Source: Candidatus Rifleibacteriota bacterium
Lineage (GTDB): Bacteria; Muiribacteriota; Ozemobacteria; Ozemobacterales; Ozemobacteraceae
Direction: 5' to 3'
Assembly (NCBI GenBank): GCA_015233565.1
Contig: JADFXM010000012.1
Location: 99,458-163,457 of the forward strand
DNA: 64,000 bases
Shown here: in pieces, positions 53,881 to 63,295 of the stretch
Numbering within the stretch: the stretch's first letter is position 1
Layout: each line of letters opens with the position of its first letter
Position numbers and translations under genes: made by a program
Notes under the pieces: generated by a model
Databases searched by the model: none
What the model was told of the DNA's origin: nothing
The model's input: the letters and a program-made list of their open reading frames with translations, nothing else

Positions 53881-55118
53881 CAGGGCAAACGCCAACCTTT
53901 TTCAGGCTGCAAGCACTTTTTGTAGATAGCTATTATCAATGGCTGCTTTAAAGCGTTTCCTTGGTATGCTTGCTTTAAAAGTTTTTTCCTTTTTGAGAAG
54001 ATTTAATACAATATGCCTTATGATCGCAAAATTTTCTGATGAATGTCCTGTTCGTTTTCTGCATTGGTCTTCTTGAAATGCAACATCCAAAACCCAATGC
54101 AAAGAATTTTCCACTCCCCAATGTTTTCGTATCGCCAGGAAAAACTGCTTTGCATCCGATTCAATGCTTGATATGAAATATCTTTTCTCCGTCTCGATTT
54201 TATCGTTTATTTTTCTTGTTGAAATAACCATTCCCACAGAATTCAAGCCAACCCATTCTGCTTTTTTTTCAAGCCAATCCAAGTTACTTACAAAATAAAA
54301 TTCACGATTTTCTATTCTTCCATGATCTTTATTTATTGAAGTTATTTTTTGATGTACAACATCTCTAAAAGGCTCCTTAATGGCATATTCGAAAAAATCC
54401 CTTACATCTTCATTTAAAATCCCTTAATTACCTTTAAGAGAAAGCACATACTCTGCGCCGTTGTCTATTATTTGCTTTGCAATCTCCTTCTGACAACCCA
54501 TTGCATCAATTGTGATTAAACACCCCTTAACATTCAACGCTTTTAAAATCTCTGGAATCGCTGTAATTTCATTAGACTTCTCATCTACTTTTATTTGTCC
54601 AAGTACCAGAGAGTTATTGTTTGCCCAAGCGCTCACTAAATTAAGGGGTTTTTTATTCTTTCCATGAGAACGCCTGCTGGTTTTGCCATCTATTGAGATG
54701 ATTTCACCGGGAAAGAGATTGGCAATGTTTGATATCCAACCAACAAAAGCTTCGTTAAATTTTTGTGGATCAAGAAAAAGAAATATATCTCGAAAAGTAT
54801 CATGTGATGGAATTCCGTTGGGCAAATCCAAAATTCCCTTAAACCAGTCTATTCTGGCTTCTCCAAAATCTGAAATTTCATCCCAGGAGTTAGCGCCACA
54901 TAAAACCGCACAAACAGTTATAAATAGAACGTCTAAAAGTAAATGCTTTTTGTTAATCTCGCTTCTTGGATCTTCAATTTCTGAAAAATATTGAATAAAA
55001 GAACCCGATTTTTTCATCTCTACGGCCTCCTGTTTTTTTTACAGGGTACCGTAATTATTTCAAAAAAGAAACCCGACAAAATTTGCTTCAAATCCTAGAA
55101 AAGTGTACGTTTGCCCTG
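53881..55118 (-). mobile_element. ISAs1-family insertion sequence, 1238 bp
   Basis: Ends CAGGGCAAACG (53881) and CGTTTGCCCTG (to 55118) are inverted repeats. It carries one transposase gene on the minus strand with an internal stop. No direct target duplication is apparent. Confidence 0.85.
53902..55017 (-). pseudogene. ISAs1 transposase with one nonsense codon
   Basis: The two halves, 54424-55017 (IQYFSEIEDPRSEINKKHLL ... IDGKTSRRSHGKNKKPLNLVSAWANNNSLVLGQIKVDEKSNEI ... ALNVKGCLITIDAMGCQKEIA) and 53902-54282, are in one frame separated by TAA in KGN*GILNEDVRDFFE. The family has Gln there (KGNQ), so a single C-to-T change explains the loss. Otherwise it is full length, about 372 codons. Confidence 0.88.
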
Positions 55119-55129
55119 TTTAAATAACT

Positions 55130-55158
55130 TTGTTTTAACGAAAAGATTATGTTAAAAT
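55130..55158 (+). promoter_or_regulatory. Promoter of the pilin/peptidase operon
   Basis: TTGTTT (55130-55135), 17-base spacer, TAAAAT (55153-55158) with a TG one base before it. Confidence 0.55.
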
Positions 55159-55200
55159 GTTCCCAATAGGAAATATCAGAAAAGTCTGAGGAGGTTTGCT

Positions 55201-55851
55201 GTGATTTCTCTTAGGTATTTTCAGGGAATGTTGTGTTTTATTTGCGTGATGTCAATGTTGGCGCCGAATTGTTTTTGCTTTGCTGGTTCGTCAGAAACGA
55301 TGTCAGATCGGATTTTTGCTGAAACTGGAAAGGATACAGGGCAAATGAGCACGAACAACGTTAATCGATCAGATTCTTCTGCTATATATGCTGCCCCAGA
55401 AATCATCAACTCGGAATTACAACTGGAACCAAGCCCAGATAACGGGACTGTTGTTATGGCCGGGAAAGTATTGGTGCGAGTTGGAACAATTAAAAATGTG
55501 GAAATACGCTTTACATGCTCTTCCGATTTTGAAATAAATTTTAACCCCAAAAATTTATCAGAGCTTGCTTCTGGTGCTACACATGTCGAAAAACTTACAG
55601 TAAGGACCTCACAAAAATCGCTATCAAAAGGCCGATCGTGGGTGAAAATGCACGTGAGCTATTTTCCCGATTTTGAAGCGCTAAAAAAAGAAATTGAAAA
55701 GGACAAAATTACTTATTCTAACGATTCTTTGCGTGGAATTCTGTTGAAAAACATTGATAAAGAGAACCAAAGTCACAAAAAGGACTCAAGTGTTGTGGGC
55801 TATTTGTTTACCAAACCTCCATTTTCGGGCAAAGGAGGGGTATTGCAATGA
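55201..55851 (+). CDS. Exported hypothetical protein, first gene of the pilin operon
   Basis: GTG start with AGGAGG upstream. 216 residues with a signal peptide (MISLRYFQGMLCFICVMSML, cleavage near CFA). The centre (SELQLEPSPDNGTVVMAGKVLVRVGTIKNVEIRFTCSSDFEINFNP) looks like an immunoglobulin-like beta sandwich; a Lys-rich C-terminal part follows. No family is recognised. The stop overlaps the next start by four bases, so it probably works with the metallopeptidase-like protein, possibly as propeptide, chaperone or inhibitor. That role is inferred from position only. Confidence 0.7.
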   Translation: MISLRYFQGMLCFICVMSMLAPNCFCFAGSSETMSDRIFAETGKDTGQMSTNNVNRSDSSAIYAAPEIINSELQLEPSPDNGTVVMAGKVLVRVGTIKNVEIRFTCSSDFEINFNPKNLSELASGATHVEKLTVRTSQKSLSKGRSWVKMHVSYFPDFEALKKEIEKDKITYSNDSLRGILLKNIDKENQSHKKDSSVVGYLFTKPPFSGKGGVLQ

Positions 55852-57353
55852 ACATGTACAAAATAAGAAAATTGACGCTTTGCATTTTTTCTTTTTTTCT
55901 ATTTTGTTCCTTTGCTTGCGATGCGGCTACCTCAACTGTTCAATTGAATGATAGTTCTTCCTCATCTGATTCAGTGTCTTCAGCCGCAGTCACGAACTTA
56001 GGACCGGTTGAGTTTGAATTTACTTACGATCGTGTAGTAAGTGCAACAAAGCAAGAGGGTAATACGGTTTCTACAGGTGACAATCTTTCTACTGCTACAT
56101 TTCTTACTGCCATTGAGACCTCTGCTTCTATAACAAATTCCATTGCATCAGAATCAGTCCAAAACAACGATACATCAACCAAAGTAACTGCATGGAAAGG
56201 GCTTCGGTCTGGGAGAAATTATACTGTTGAGGAGACAAAAGTTAAAACCCGCGCTGAGCTTCTGAAGTTAATGGATGTTACTTCTGAAAGCGATTTGAGT
56301 AAAGGACAAAAAGCATTGCTTGCTGCATTTGACTTCGCTCACTCTGAAGCCATGAAAAAAAGGTTATCTTTGGCTGAAAAATGTAATGTTCCTGATAACC
56401 TTATTGGGATAAGTTTGATTGATACCACTTTTGTGCAGAGTATACCAAATGAGGATCTAGCCAGCGATTTTTGGCCATGTTGTGCTGGCACCACGGTTTT
56501 TCTTTCTTCGGCTTATGCCCAAAATTACTCCACAGCGCACCTGGAAACCACTCTTTCTCATGAAGTTTCTCATGCTCTCGACAGAGTGCCTCTTCCATAC
56601 CCAAGTGGTTATTCTCAAAATGGAATGCATTACAGCAATCAAAAAACAACTCCCGTAACAGCATTAAAAGAAGGATGGGCAGAATTCAACGAATTTCTGG
56701 ATTTTCCCGAAACATTTCAAAGACCCTCTGAGATTTATCGGGAAATGCCTCTCCTTCACAATGGATATGAATATGTACATTTGAATTCCCCTGATCTTTC
56801 GGGAGAAGATCTTTTGGCCGTTGAAGGAATAGACGCTGCTTTGCTCTTTGATCTTAGTAAGAAGCTTCCTGACGGCAAAAAAAAGATATTTGACACTTTT
56901 GTAAAATTGAATCATGGAGCAACACGTTCGATGGTTGATTTCATTAATTCTATGGCCAGTGATTACCCTTCAGATGTTAAGGAAATATTCAATACTCTTG
57001 ATATTTATACAGAGTGCAAATTTTCTGATGAAGATTTAAAGCGACTTTTCCCGACAGCGCCAACTGGCAGCTCTCGCCAGCATAAATATAAACAAGCAAA
57101 TGCTTCAGAGACAGCTGCAATTGTGGTTTCAACTTCTTTGGTTGTCAGTGCAACGTCAGGCTTGGGGTCCGGTACAATCCCGAACTGGGGAACTGCAACG
57201 CCCTCTTATTCTGAAATTAGCTCTACGACAGAAAACCTGTCTTCTGGAACAACTACATTTTATTCCGTTGGGACATATTCAACATCGGCGCCTCAGGTCG
57301 CTTCTGACGCTCAGGGTGAAATACAAAAAGGATTTATGGGACAATTCCAGTAG
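55848..57353 (+). CDS. Exported HEXXH protein, putative zinc metallopeptidase
   Basis: AAAGGAGGGG precedes the ATG. The signal peptide ends at FACDAATS. HEVSH at residues 238-242 (TTLSHEVSHALD) is a zincin motif, and EGWAEFNE at 275-282 could supply the third ligand. This gluzincin-like spacing of about 35 residues would place a glutamate ligand. The last 90 residues are Ser/Thr-rich and low in complexity, like a cell-surface linker. It may process pilin-like proteins of the same operon or degrade external protein. I know of no exact family match. Confidence 0.7.
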   Translation: MNMYKIRKLTLCIFSFFLFCSFACDAATSTVQLNDSSSSSDSVSSAAVTNLGPVEFEFTYDRVVSATKQEGNTVSTGDNLSTATFLTAIETSASITNSIASESVQNNDTSTKVTAWKGLRSGRNYTVEETKVKTRAELLKLMDVTSESDLSKGQKALLAAFDFAHSEAMKKRLSLAEKCNVPDNLIGISLIDTTFVQSIPNEDLASDFWPCCAGTTVFLSSAYAQNYSTAHLETTLSHEVSHALDRVPLPYPSGYSQNGMHYSNQKTTPVTALKEGWAEFNEFLDFPETFQRPSEIYREMPLLHNGYEYVHLNSPDLSGEDLLAVEGIDAALLFDLSKKLPDGKKKIFDTFVKLNHGATRSMVDFINSMASDYPSDVKEIFNTLDIYTECKFSDEDLKRLFPTAPTGSSRQHKYKQANASETAAIVVSTSLVVSATSGLGSGTIPNWGTATPSYSEISSTTENLSSGTTTFYSVGTYSTSAPQVASDAQGEIQKGFMGQFQ

Positions 57354-57363
57354 AGTCACCTTA

Positions 57364-59952
57364 ATGCAATTTGTTCGAGTTATCCTCGCCTGCTGCCTTA
57401 AGTCCAGAAAAGGAGTTGTTTTCGCTATTGTCCTTCTTCTTTTGTCTTTTCTTGGACTGTTCTTTTTTGCATATCGCCAGATGGTTTCAACTCAAAACCG
57501 TGAGTCAGCGCATTTGGCCGAAAGCGAACTAACCTCTCGACTGGCAGTTGAAGGGGTGGAATTTCTTGGAAACGTTTTAAGAAATGCTAACTTCATGCAT
57601 GGTTCTGAATTAAAAGATAAAATACTTCCTTCCTTTTTTAAAACCCAAAACCTTAACGATAAAGACCTTGTTTTAGCTTCAGGCACTTGCCTTCCGGGAG
57701 GCACCCCAAAAGATCCTAATTACTGGCTTGACAAAGCGGCTGCTGATTTTCAAATGTGCCTGGAGCAAATTTCCAGAAGCTTCCAGGGAAACCAGAACCT
57801 TCATCCTTTTTGTCAGGGGCTGGGAATAAAATTTGACAAGCTTTCCTGCCTTAGAATGCATCCACCACGGGCCTTGGATCTTGAGTCCGGCTGGGATATT
57901 TTCGAGCGCAGGGGAGAAGTTGTGCTTTCCTGTAGTGTGTATTTTATGGGAGCCAGCAGGTTAGCAGTTGCGCGTCGACAATTCAAACTTGTTTCCTTTA
58001 TTCCAGGCCCTTATTCGCGATTTACATTGTTTGTACATCATGCCCCCCAATCTGGTTGTTATAACGTTGTGCACAATTGTTTTGATGGCTCGATAGACAC
58101 CAGAGGAGGGGATACTTTCCAACCATTGGTATTGTACAATACGACCGCCCCGATGAACGAGGAATGTTCCGCTTCGGTCTCAAGCGCAAAGGAAGAGTTG
58201 CATACAAAAGGCTGGGTTTACCTTGGGCAATGTCCACAGGGAAATTGGAACCGGGATCCTTCATCCCTCAACGGATTAGTTTCTCTCAGAATCCCGTCCG
58301 GTTATTTTCCAAGAAATAGCGCTTCAACAATTGAAGACACACCAGTAAGTTCATCCAATTCAGCTTCAGGGGAAGGAGGGCATTTTTATCTTTGCCCCCC
58401 CGCCACTCTCAAAAATGGCAACATCGGGGCATATGCTTATCCAGTGCAGGACAGTGGGTTGCATAATTCTAATATTTCGAATGGACCATTTAATATTAAC
58501 ATGCACTTTCAGGGATTCTACACATATGATCCGACTACTAATGATCAAAATGATAAAGGCGCCGCTGATTTAGGACTGTGGGCTGGAGTCAGTGGGTCTT
58601 TACAACCTGAAAATTGTATAACCTCCTGGATATTCCCGTTTGGCGACAGGCGGCAACCTTCCAGATCTCTTATTTTCGGCGCCGCGTTTGCTGAATTCCT
58701 GCAATATTATACCTTAAGCGGCCCCAACGGCACCGCAGTAATATTAGGCCGCAATGATCCCACATATTTTGATCCCAATTCTCCTGTAATGCTGAAGCCC
58801 AGTCTGGTTAATATGCCTAATTCTAATGATTTCTTCGTTTCAACTTCAGCTGATCCCCCTGGAAAACCTGGGTGGCTTGCTTGTCAAATGGTAATGCCGA
58901 GAATCATTCAAGCCAGATCATTCGGTAACGTTTGCTGTGGAGTGGCAGCTAACCTTATTTTTGATATGATGGCTTATCAGCAATTGCCGGATTTGAACCG
59001 CTCAAGGAGCATTGAGCCCTGGGGAATCGGCCAGTTGCCTACATTGTCATTTTCAATTCCAGGAAACAACTCCACTTTGCCACTTAATGACATGGATACA
59101 ATGAGCCCAAATTTTCACTCATGTATTCAGCCTCTGACGAATGTGCATATCCAACGATACCATGATTCCGGCACCTTTTCCCAAAATGCTGATGAAAACA
59201 CAGTTTTTCTTGGGAACCTTCAAAAGGTTTTTTTTGCGACAAAACCTTCCAATCAGCCACCTTTTAATGAGTGTGTCGTTGATGGTTTACTTTCACGAGT
59301 AACTCATTTAATTGATCTCAAAGGCGTTTCAGGGAATTTACAAAAGGAGATCTTGTGTGCACAAGTTTTTAATTCGAGCGCTGACGCTACAGGCCGAGAA
59401 GAATGGTCTGTCAATAAACCTGGAATATTCTTGTTGCAACGCAATACCAACGATGATGATTTGGTTCTGCCTTCCCCAATTCGATTAAATAAGCCTGCAA
59501 TAATCATTCTCAATCATGGGAACTTCGCGGTACAGGAAAAAATTGTCGATATTAGTGCAGCTGGCACAGGAAACAGACAAAAAGCCCCTTCTATTCCATT
59601 CTCTTTGGTGGCCCTGGATGGTAACATCAAAATCCCACCCGAAAAGGAAATTCATGCCTTTCTGGTGGCTTTAAACACATCGCTTTCCGTTGCTCCGAAT
59701 TCAGCCGGAAAAATTTTGTCTTCCAGTTCTACATCAGGCGCTGGTACAAATAGTCGTATGATAATAAAAGGCGGTGTTGCGGTCGGTGAAGTGGCGACAA
59801 ATGCCGGAAAATCTACTATATCAGAATTCCCTGCTGGAGGCGTAATCCGCTATAATCCAATTTTTAATGTGTCCTTGCCTTCTGTCTGGGGAACGTATGG
59901 TTTGATTGTTGAAGATCAAAACGCTTCATTGGAAATATGTGGCGGTAGATGA
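57364..59952 (+). CDS. Large PilX-like pilin-associated protein
   Basis: The start ATG 57364 gives MQFVRVILACCLKSRKGVVFAIVLLLLSFLGLFFFAYRQM: a short basic leader then G and a hydrophobic helix, as in PilX/PilY-type minor pilins. A longer frame to 57100 overlaps the previous gene and is not used. The 862-residue protein is far larger than PilX (about 200) and carries a Cys-rich extracellular part. It could be the tip protein of a pilus or pseudopilus. The ribosome site is weak, which suggests coupling to the gene upstream. No catalytic motif was recognised. Confidence 0.65.
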   Translation: MQFVRVILACCLKSRKGVVFAIVLLLLSFLGLFFFAYRQMVSTQNRESAHLAESELTSRLAVEGVEFLGNVLRNANFMHGSELKDKILPSFFKTQNLNDKDLVLASGTCLPGGTPKDPNYWLDKAAADFQMCLEQISRSFQGNQNLHPFCQGLGIKFDKLSCLRMHPPRALDLESGWDIFERRGEVVLSCSVYFMGASRLAVARRQFKLVSFIPGPYSRFTLFVHHAPQSGCYNVVHNCFDGSIDTRGGDTFQPLVLYNTTAPMNEECSASVSSAKEELHTKGWVYLGQCPQGNWNRDPSSLNGLVSLRIPSGYFPRNSASTIEDTPVSSSNSASGEGGHFYLCPPATLKNGNIGAYAYPVQDSGLHNSNISNGPFNINMHFQGFYTYDPTTNDQNDKGAADLGLWAGVSGSLQPENCITSWIFPFGDRRQPSRSLIFGAAFAEFLQYYTLSGPNGTAVILGRNDPTYFDPNSPVMLKPSLVNMPNSNDFFVSTSADPPGKPGWLACQMVMPRIIQARSFGNVCCGVAANLIFDMMAYQQLPDLNRSRSIEPWGIGQLPTLSFSIPGNNSTLPLNDMDTMSPNFHSCIQPLTNVHIQRYHDSGTFSQNADENTVFLGNLQKVFFATKPSNQPPFNECVVDGLLSRVTHLIDLKGVSGNLQKEILCAQVFNSSADATGREEWSVNKPGIFLLQRNTNDDDLVLPSPIRLNKPAIIILNHGNFAVQEKIVDISAAGTGNRQKAPSIPFSLVALDGNIKIPPEKEIHAFLVALNTSLSVAPNSAGKILSSSSTSGAGTNSRMIIKGGVAVGEVATNAGKSTISEFPAGGVIRYNPIFNVSLPSVWGTYGLIVEDQNASLEICGGR

Positions 59953-60014
59953 TTATGCGTAAGAACTTCTTGCAGCTTTGTGTAAATCTTGCACATAATT
60001 GGGGAAGGAATTCA

Positions 60015-60596
60015 ATGGCGAAAAGCATTGTGAAGCCATTTTCAGACGAGAATCTGCTAATTTTAAAAGAGCCTCATGCTAGTGGCTTTTCCCTAGTTGA
60101 AATTATGGTTGGTGTCACGATTTTAAGCCTGATGCTGCTTCCAGTAATGGGTTTATTGAGTCAATCAAGAGCGCATACAACCTTTTCTTACACTGAACTG
60201 GAAGGAATTCACTTTGTACGGGAACTGCTTGATCAGACCGTTGAATTGGCAAGAAATAATGGATCTTCCAATCTTAAGATGCTTTGCAGGCAATCGGGTA
60301 AAACGGTAAATGATTTATTCGAGGAAATGAATGCAAAATTGTCCGATTTAAAACAAGTTGGTGTCAAGATGATTCCTTTTGGAAATTCCACAAGTGGGCT
60401 AATTGTTTCCCCATTATCGGTATCTTTTCAAAAAAGATATTTTCGGGTGAATTGTATTGATTCCCATAACTTCCGATCAACGCTCCCGGGAAAAATTTAC
60501 CAAATAGATGCTGGTGTAGCCTGGGCGGTTGATGAAAGCAATTCCGCTAAGGCTGTTCATAATTATGAAGCATCAGTGTTTATTTTAGTGGAATAA
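60015..60596 (+). CDS. Type IV prepilin-like protein
   Basis: The ATG at 60015 has AAGGA five bases upstream; an earlier ATG at 59949 overlaps the previous gene and would give an unusually long leader. The leader of 24 residues ends at the prepilin peptidase site HASG/FSLVEIMVGVTILSLMLLPVMG, with Glu at +5. A duplicated relic of this leader and its upstream sequence sits at 4881. The protein of 193 residues has the size of a PilV-type minor pilin. The three pilin-like genes in a row suggest a minor-pilin priming complex. Confidence 0.85.
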   Translation: MAKSIVKPFSDENLLILKEPHASGFSLVEIMVGVTILSLMLLPVMGLLSQSRAHTTFSYTELEGIHFVRELLDQTVELARNNGSSNLKMLCRQSGKTVNDLFEEMNAKLSDLKQVGVKMIPFGNSTSGLIVSPLSVSFQKRYFRVNCIDSHNFRSTLPGKIYQIDAGVAWAVDESNSAKAVHNYEASVFILVE

Positions 60597-60599
60597 TTT

Positions 60600-61250
60600 A
60601 TGTCCAAAAAGAGTGGATTCACAATAATGGAGCTCGTTGTGGGCGCTTGTGTCATGACTCTTGTTTTATTTTCAATCTATGAGTTGTTTCACAGTGGGAC
60701 AAAAGGTGCAGGAAGCGGAATTCTGTTATTAAATGAAATTAAAGAAATGTCCAGGATTAGTAGTTTTGTTGAAAATGACGTTTTAAGATGCCGAAAAATT
60801 ACTTGTGATATTGGCCCAATAATAATTCAAAGTAGCCGTGACGACATATCGGGCCTGATAGCGGACTTCATGAATAAAACCGGTAAAACAATCTTGGAAT
60901 CCAACTCCGGTTCACAGATTGTCTATAATGTGATAAATTCAAGCGACCGCAAAAATCAATCCTGTATAGAACGTTGTGAAGAACCAGCTCAATCAGGCAT
61001 AGCGGCACCTCAATCAAAAAGGGAATTTGCCAATGGACTGGTAAAGGAATTTTGTTTAATTCCGATTGAAAGAAGACCGCAATCCGGATCTAATGGGACC
61101 AGTTTCTCGACTCGCTGTTTGCTTTTACACATGGTTTTGAGTGATAATTCGAAAAATTCACTTTCAAAACGGGAATTTAAGTTGGACACTATTTTTTGTC
61201 CAGGAAGCCAACCAAGTTGTACATGGAACGTATGGGAGGAGAAAAAATGA
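60600..61250 (+). CDS. Type IV prepilin-like protein (PilW type)
   Basis: 216 residues; MSKKSG/FTIMELVVGACVMTLVLFSIYELF is a classic six-residue leader with Glu at +5. It follows the previous pilin gene by three bases. A long extracellular domain with Cys pairs (CRKITCD, CIERCEE, CPGSQPSCTW) fits a PilW-like minor pilin. The stop overlaps the next start (ATGA). Confidence 0.88.
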   Translation: MSKKSGFTIMELVVGACVMTLVLFSIYELFHSGTKGAGSGILLLNEIKEMSRISSFVENDVLRCRKITCDIGPIIIQSSRDDISGLIADFMNKTGKTILESNSGSQIVYNVINSSDRKNQSCIERCEEPAQSGIAAPQSKREFANGLVKEFCLIPIERRPQSGSNGTSFSTRCLLLHMVLSDNSKNSLSKREFKLDTIFCPGSQPSCTWNVWEEKK

Positions 61251-61777
61251 ATAGTCCTTTGACCAATCGAATTTGGTTTTTTGCTTTTATGGGTCTGTTG
61301 ATGATCGCTACAATAAATATTGTTTTTTCGGAGAACTTGAATGGTGAATTCTGGCAGGGAACTTCCCCTCAATCTGATACATCCACTTCCGCTCAGATTC
61401 GTATTGGAACTGTAAGTATTGCCATTGCTCCTCATTTTCAAACTACAACTAGGACGATTACTTTTGAGCTTGGTGGAAAACAAAAAAATATGACAATTAT
61501 TGAAGGTTACGTTCAACCTCCGCCCACTCGGTCGCCAAACATTAATATCCCTGAAGCTAATTACACACCGGTAAAGGACCTTCTATCTGTTACAGATACG
61601 GGAAGTTCCTGGCAACCAACCTCTGTTGCTTCATCTTCTTCAACAACCCCCGCCTCTTCAACAATGCCATCTTCTTCAACAACGCCAGCGACTTCAACAA
61701 CGACAACGACTTCGACTTCGACAGGTTCCAGTTTGCCCGCTAGTTCATCATCCCCATCTGTTGCATCACCTTCCTGA
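61247..61777 (+). CDS. Signal-anchored Ser/Thr-rich protein, last gene of the pilin operon
   Basis: GGAGG precedes the ATG at 61247, which overlaps the previous stop. 176 residues: an N-terminal anchor (IWFFAFMGLLMIATINIVF), a small middle domain (QIRIGTVSIAIAPHFQTTTRTITFELGGKQKNMTII) and about 60 residues made of Ser, Thr, Pro and Ala only. Such tails are flexible surface linkers and often glycosylated. The function is unknown; co-expression with pilins implies envelope localisation. Confidence 0.75.
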   Translation: MNSPLTNRIWFFAFMGLLMIATINIVFSENLNGEFWQGTSPQSDTSTSAQIRIGTVSIAIAPHFQTTTRTITFELGGKQKNMTIIEGYVQPPPTRSPNINIPEANYTPVKDLLSVTDTGSSWQPTSVASSSSTTPASSTMPSSSTTPATSTTTTTSTSTGSSLPASSSSPSVASPS

Positions 61778-62204
61778 ATTTTAACCTCCCATGAGTATAT
61801 TTTTTCGGCAATTCTCGGTCAATGTCTAGATTGGCTTGAGAAGCGGTTTTCTAAAAATGCGGTTTCCTTTTTGTTCGAAGTTGAAAATTTGTGATAATGC
61901 CAATCGACCGGAATACTTGCCGATAATTGCTAATATTTTTCAACAATTTGATGTGTTATCTGAAAATGTTAAAATACGTAAATTTTGCAAATAGTTTGCA
62001 ATTTTGGAAAGCAAATTGCGATCTGCTTGCAAAAAAAGTGAAAGTTGGCTTTGAATGTACAACAACCTTCAACAAAGTGTCTGATTCTTTGTGAATGTGA
62101 TTTTTGATGAAATGAGCTTCGCTCTTCGCAAAATTTAGGTAATATTTGAAACAAAAACTTTTTGGGGAGAACTGTTTTTTGGAATTAGTTTTTTTAACCT
62201 AGGG
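61778..62204. other. AT-rich intergenic region, nothing recognised
   Basis: No gene or repeat seen between the pilin operon and the terminator at 62205. Minus-strand frames here lack start signals. Confidence 0.5.
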
Positions 62205-62228
62205 AAACCCATTATTCCTGGGTTTTTT
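62205..62228 (+). terminator. Terminator downstream of the pilin operon
   Basis: AAACCC (62205-62210) pairs with GGGTTT (62220-62225), followed by a T run. Confidence 0.5.
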
Positions 62229-62270
62229 AACTTAAAAAATTTCCTTGGCGCTTTCACTTTTAGATAAGAA

Positions 62271-62441
62271 ATGAGGATGAAAATGAAAACCAAATTTGAA
62301 GTGACCGAAAATAGAATGAAAACTAACTTTTTAAAGTCCATGGAAGTTTTTTTGCCTGGCTTTATACAGAATTTGAAGTTGTCCGGAAAATTTTTCCGAA
62401 CTGTCTCTGTCAGCTGTTTTTTTTGGAAAATGTACCAATAG
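62271..62441 (+). CDS. Possible small basic protein (56 aa)
   Basis: Lys/Met-rich frame MRMKMKTKFEVTENRMKTNF ... FWKMYQ that stops four bases before the start of the propeller gene. No family; coupling to the next gene is possible. Low certainty. Confidence 0.3.
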   Translation: MRMKMKTKFEVTENRMKTNFLKSMEVFLPGFIQNLKLSGKFFRTVSVSCFFWKMYQ

Positions 62442-62445
62442 TAAT

Positions 62446-63295
62446 TTGGTACAAGCCTTCTTTCTTATTTTGCTGATTGTTTTTCAAAATTCGCCGGTTT
62501 TTTCGTGTAATCCTGAGCCTGGTCCGCACCATTTTGTCATGCCCCAAATTCCCGACCCTGCTCCACCCGTAAAAACAGGTTACTTTGAAGTTCACAATAC
62601 TCTGAATGGCTTGCCTTCTAATGAAATACTCAGCATTCTGGCGACGGAAGGAAGAGTTTTGGTTGGGAGTGCGGATAAAGGGATTATGTTCTTCGACGGA
62701 AGCAGTTGGATTGCCTATAATCCTGATACTACTCCGGCCTTCCCAGCCCGGACAGTTTCTTCAATTATTAAAATAGATGACAACAAGTTCTGGGCCGGGA
62801 CTCCGGAGGGAATAATCCAAATCACCGGAATTGGCGGTGATTATAAATTCGAAAAAATCTCCAAACAGGAAAACGTTTCACAAAAAATTAAGTTCCTGAT
62901 GAAAAATGGTGAGGACGTTTGGGCTTGTACCGACCAGGTTGTTGCCAAATGTGAAAATGGGGTTCTTCAGCCAGTGGGTGTCAGCGAAGATTTGAGACCC
63001 ATCGGAATATGCTCTGGAATAGCCTGGAATGACGCAGATTTTGTTTGGTGGAAGTAACGGGGCTTTTCAATTGTCTGGAAATTCACTTTTTCCATACAAA
63101 AAGAATGAAATTGACTTGGGATGGATTCAAGCTTTTGAAAGAACTGCCTCAAGCCGGTTGATAGGTTCTTCAAAAGGGCTATGGGTAAGCAATAAAGTTA
63201 AAACTGAAGTTTATATCGCCGATGTTTGGATTACTGCTGTCGCCTTAACAGATAAGGATAGATCGTGCGTAGCCACGATCTTATCCCAAGGTTGA
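62446..63295 (+). pseudogene. Exported beta-propeller protein, frameshifted
   Basis: TTG start; signal peptide VQAFFLILLIVFQNSPVFSC with a Cys at the cleavage zone. Propeller repeats of the two-component-regulator type (Reg_prop) follow: NGLPSNEILSILATEGRVLVGSADKGIMFFDGSSW and FPARTVSSIIKIDDNKFWAGTPEGIIQI. At about 63040 the frame ends in WWK*, while another frame continues the repeat as ILFGGSNGAFQLSGNSLFP to a stop at 63295. A one-base indel is inferred. No kinase domain follows. Confidence 0.65.

Noticed and set aside
57100..57363. Extended N-terminus of the PilX-like gene
   Set aside because: It overlaps the metallopeptidase-like gene, is Leu/Gln-rich shadow sequence and would place a pilin leader deep inside the protein.
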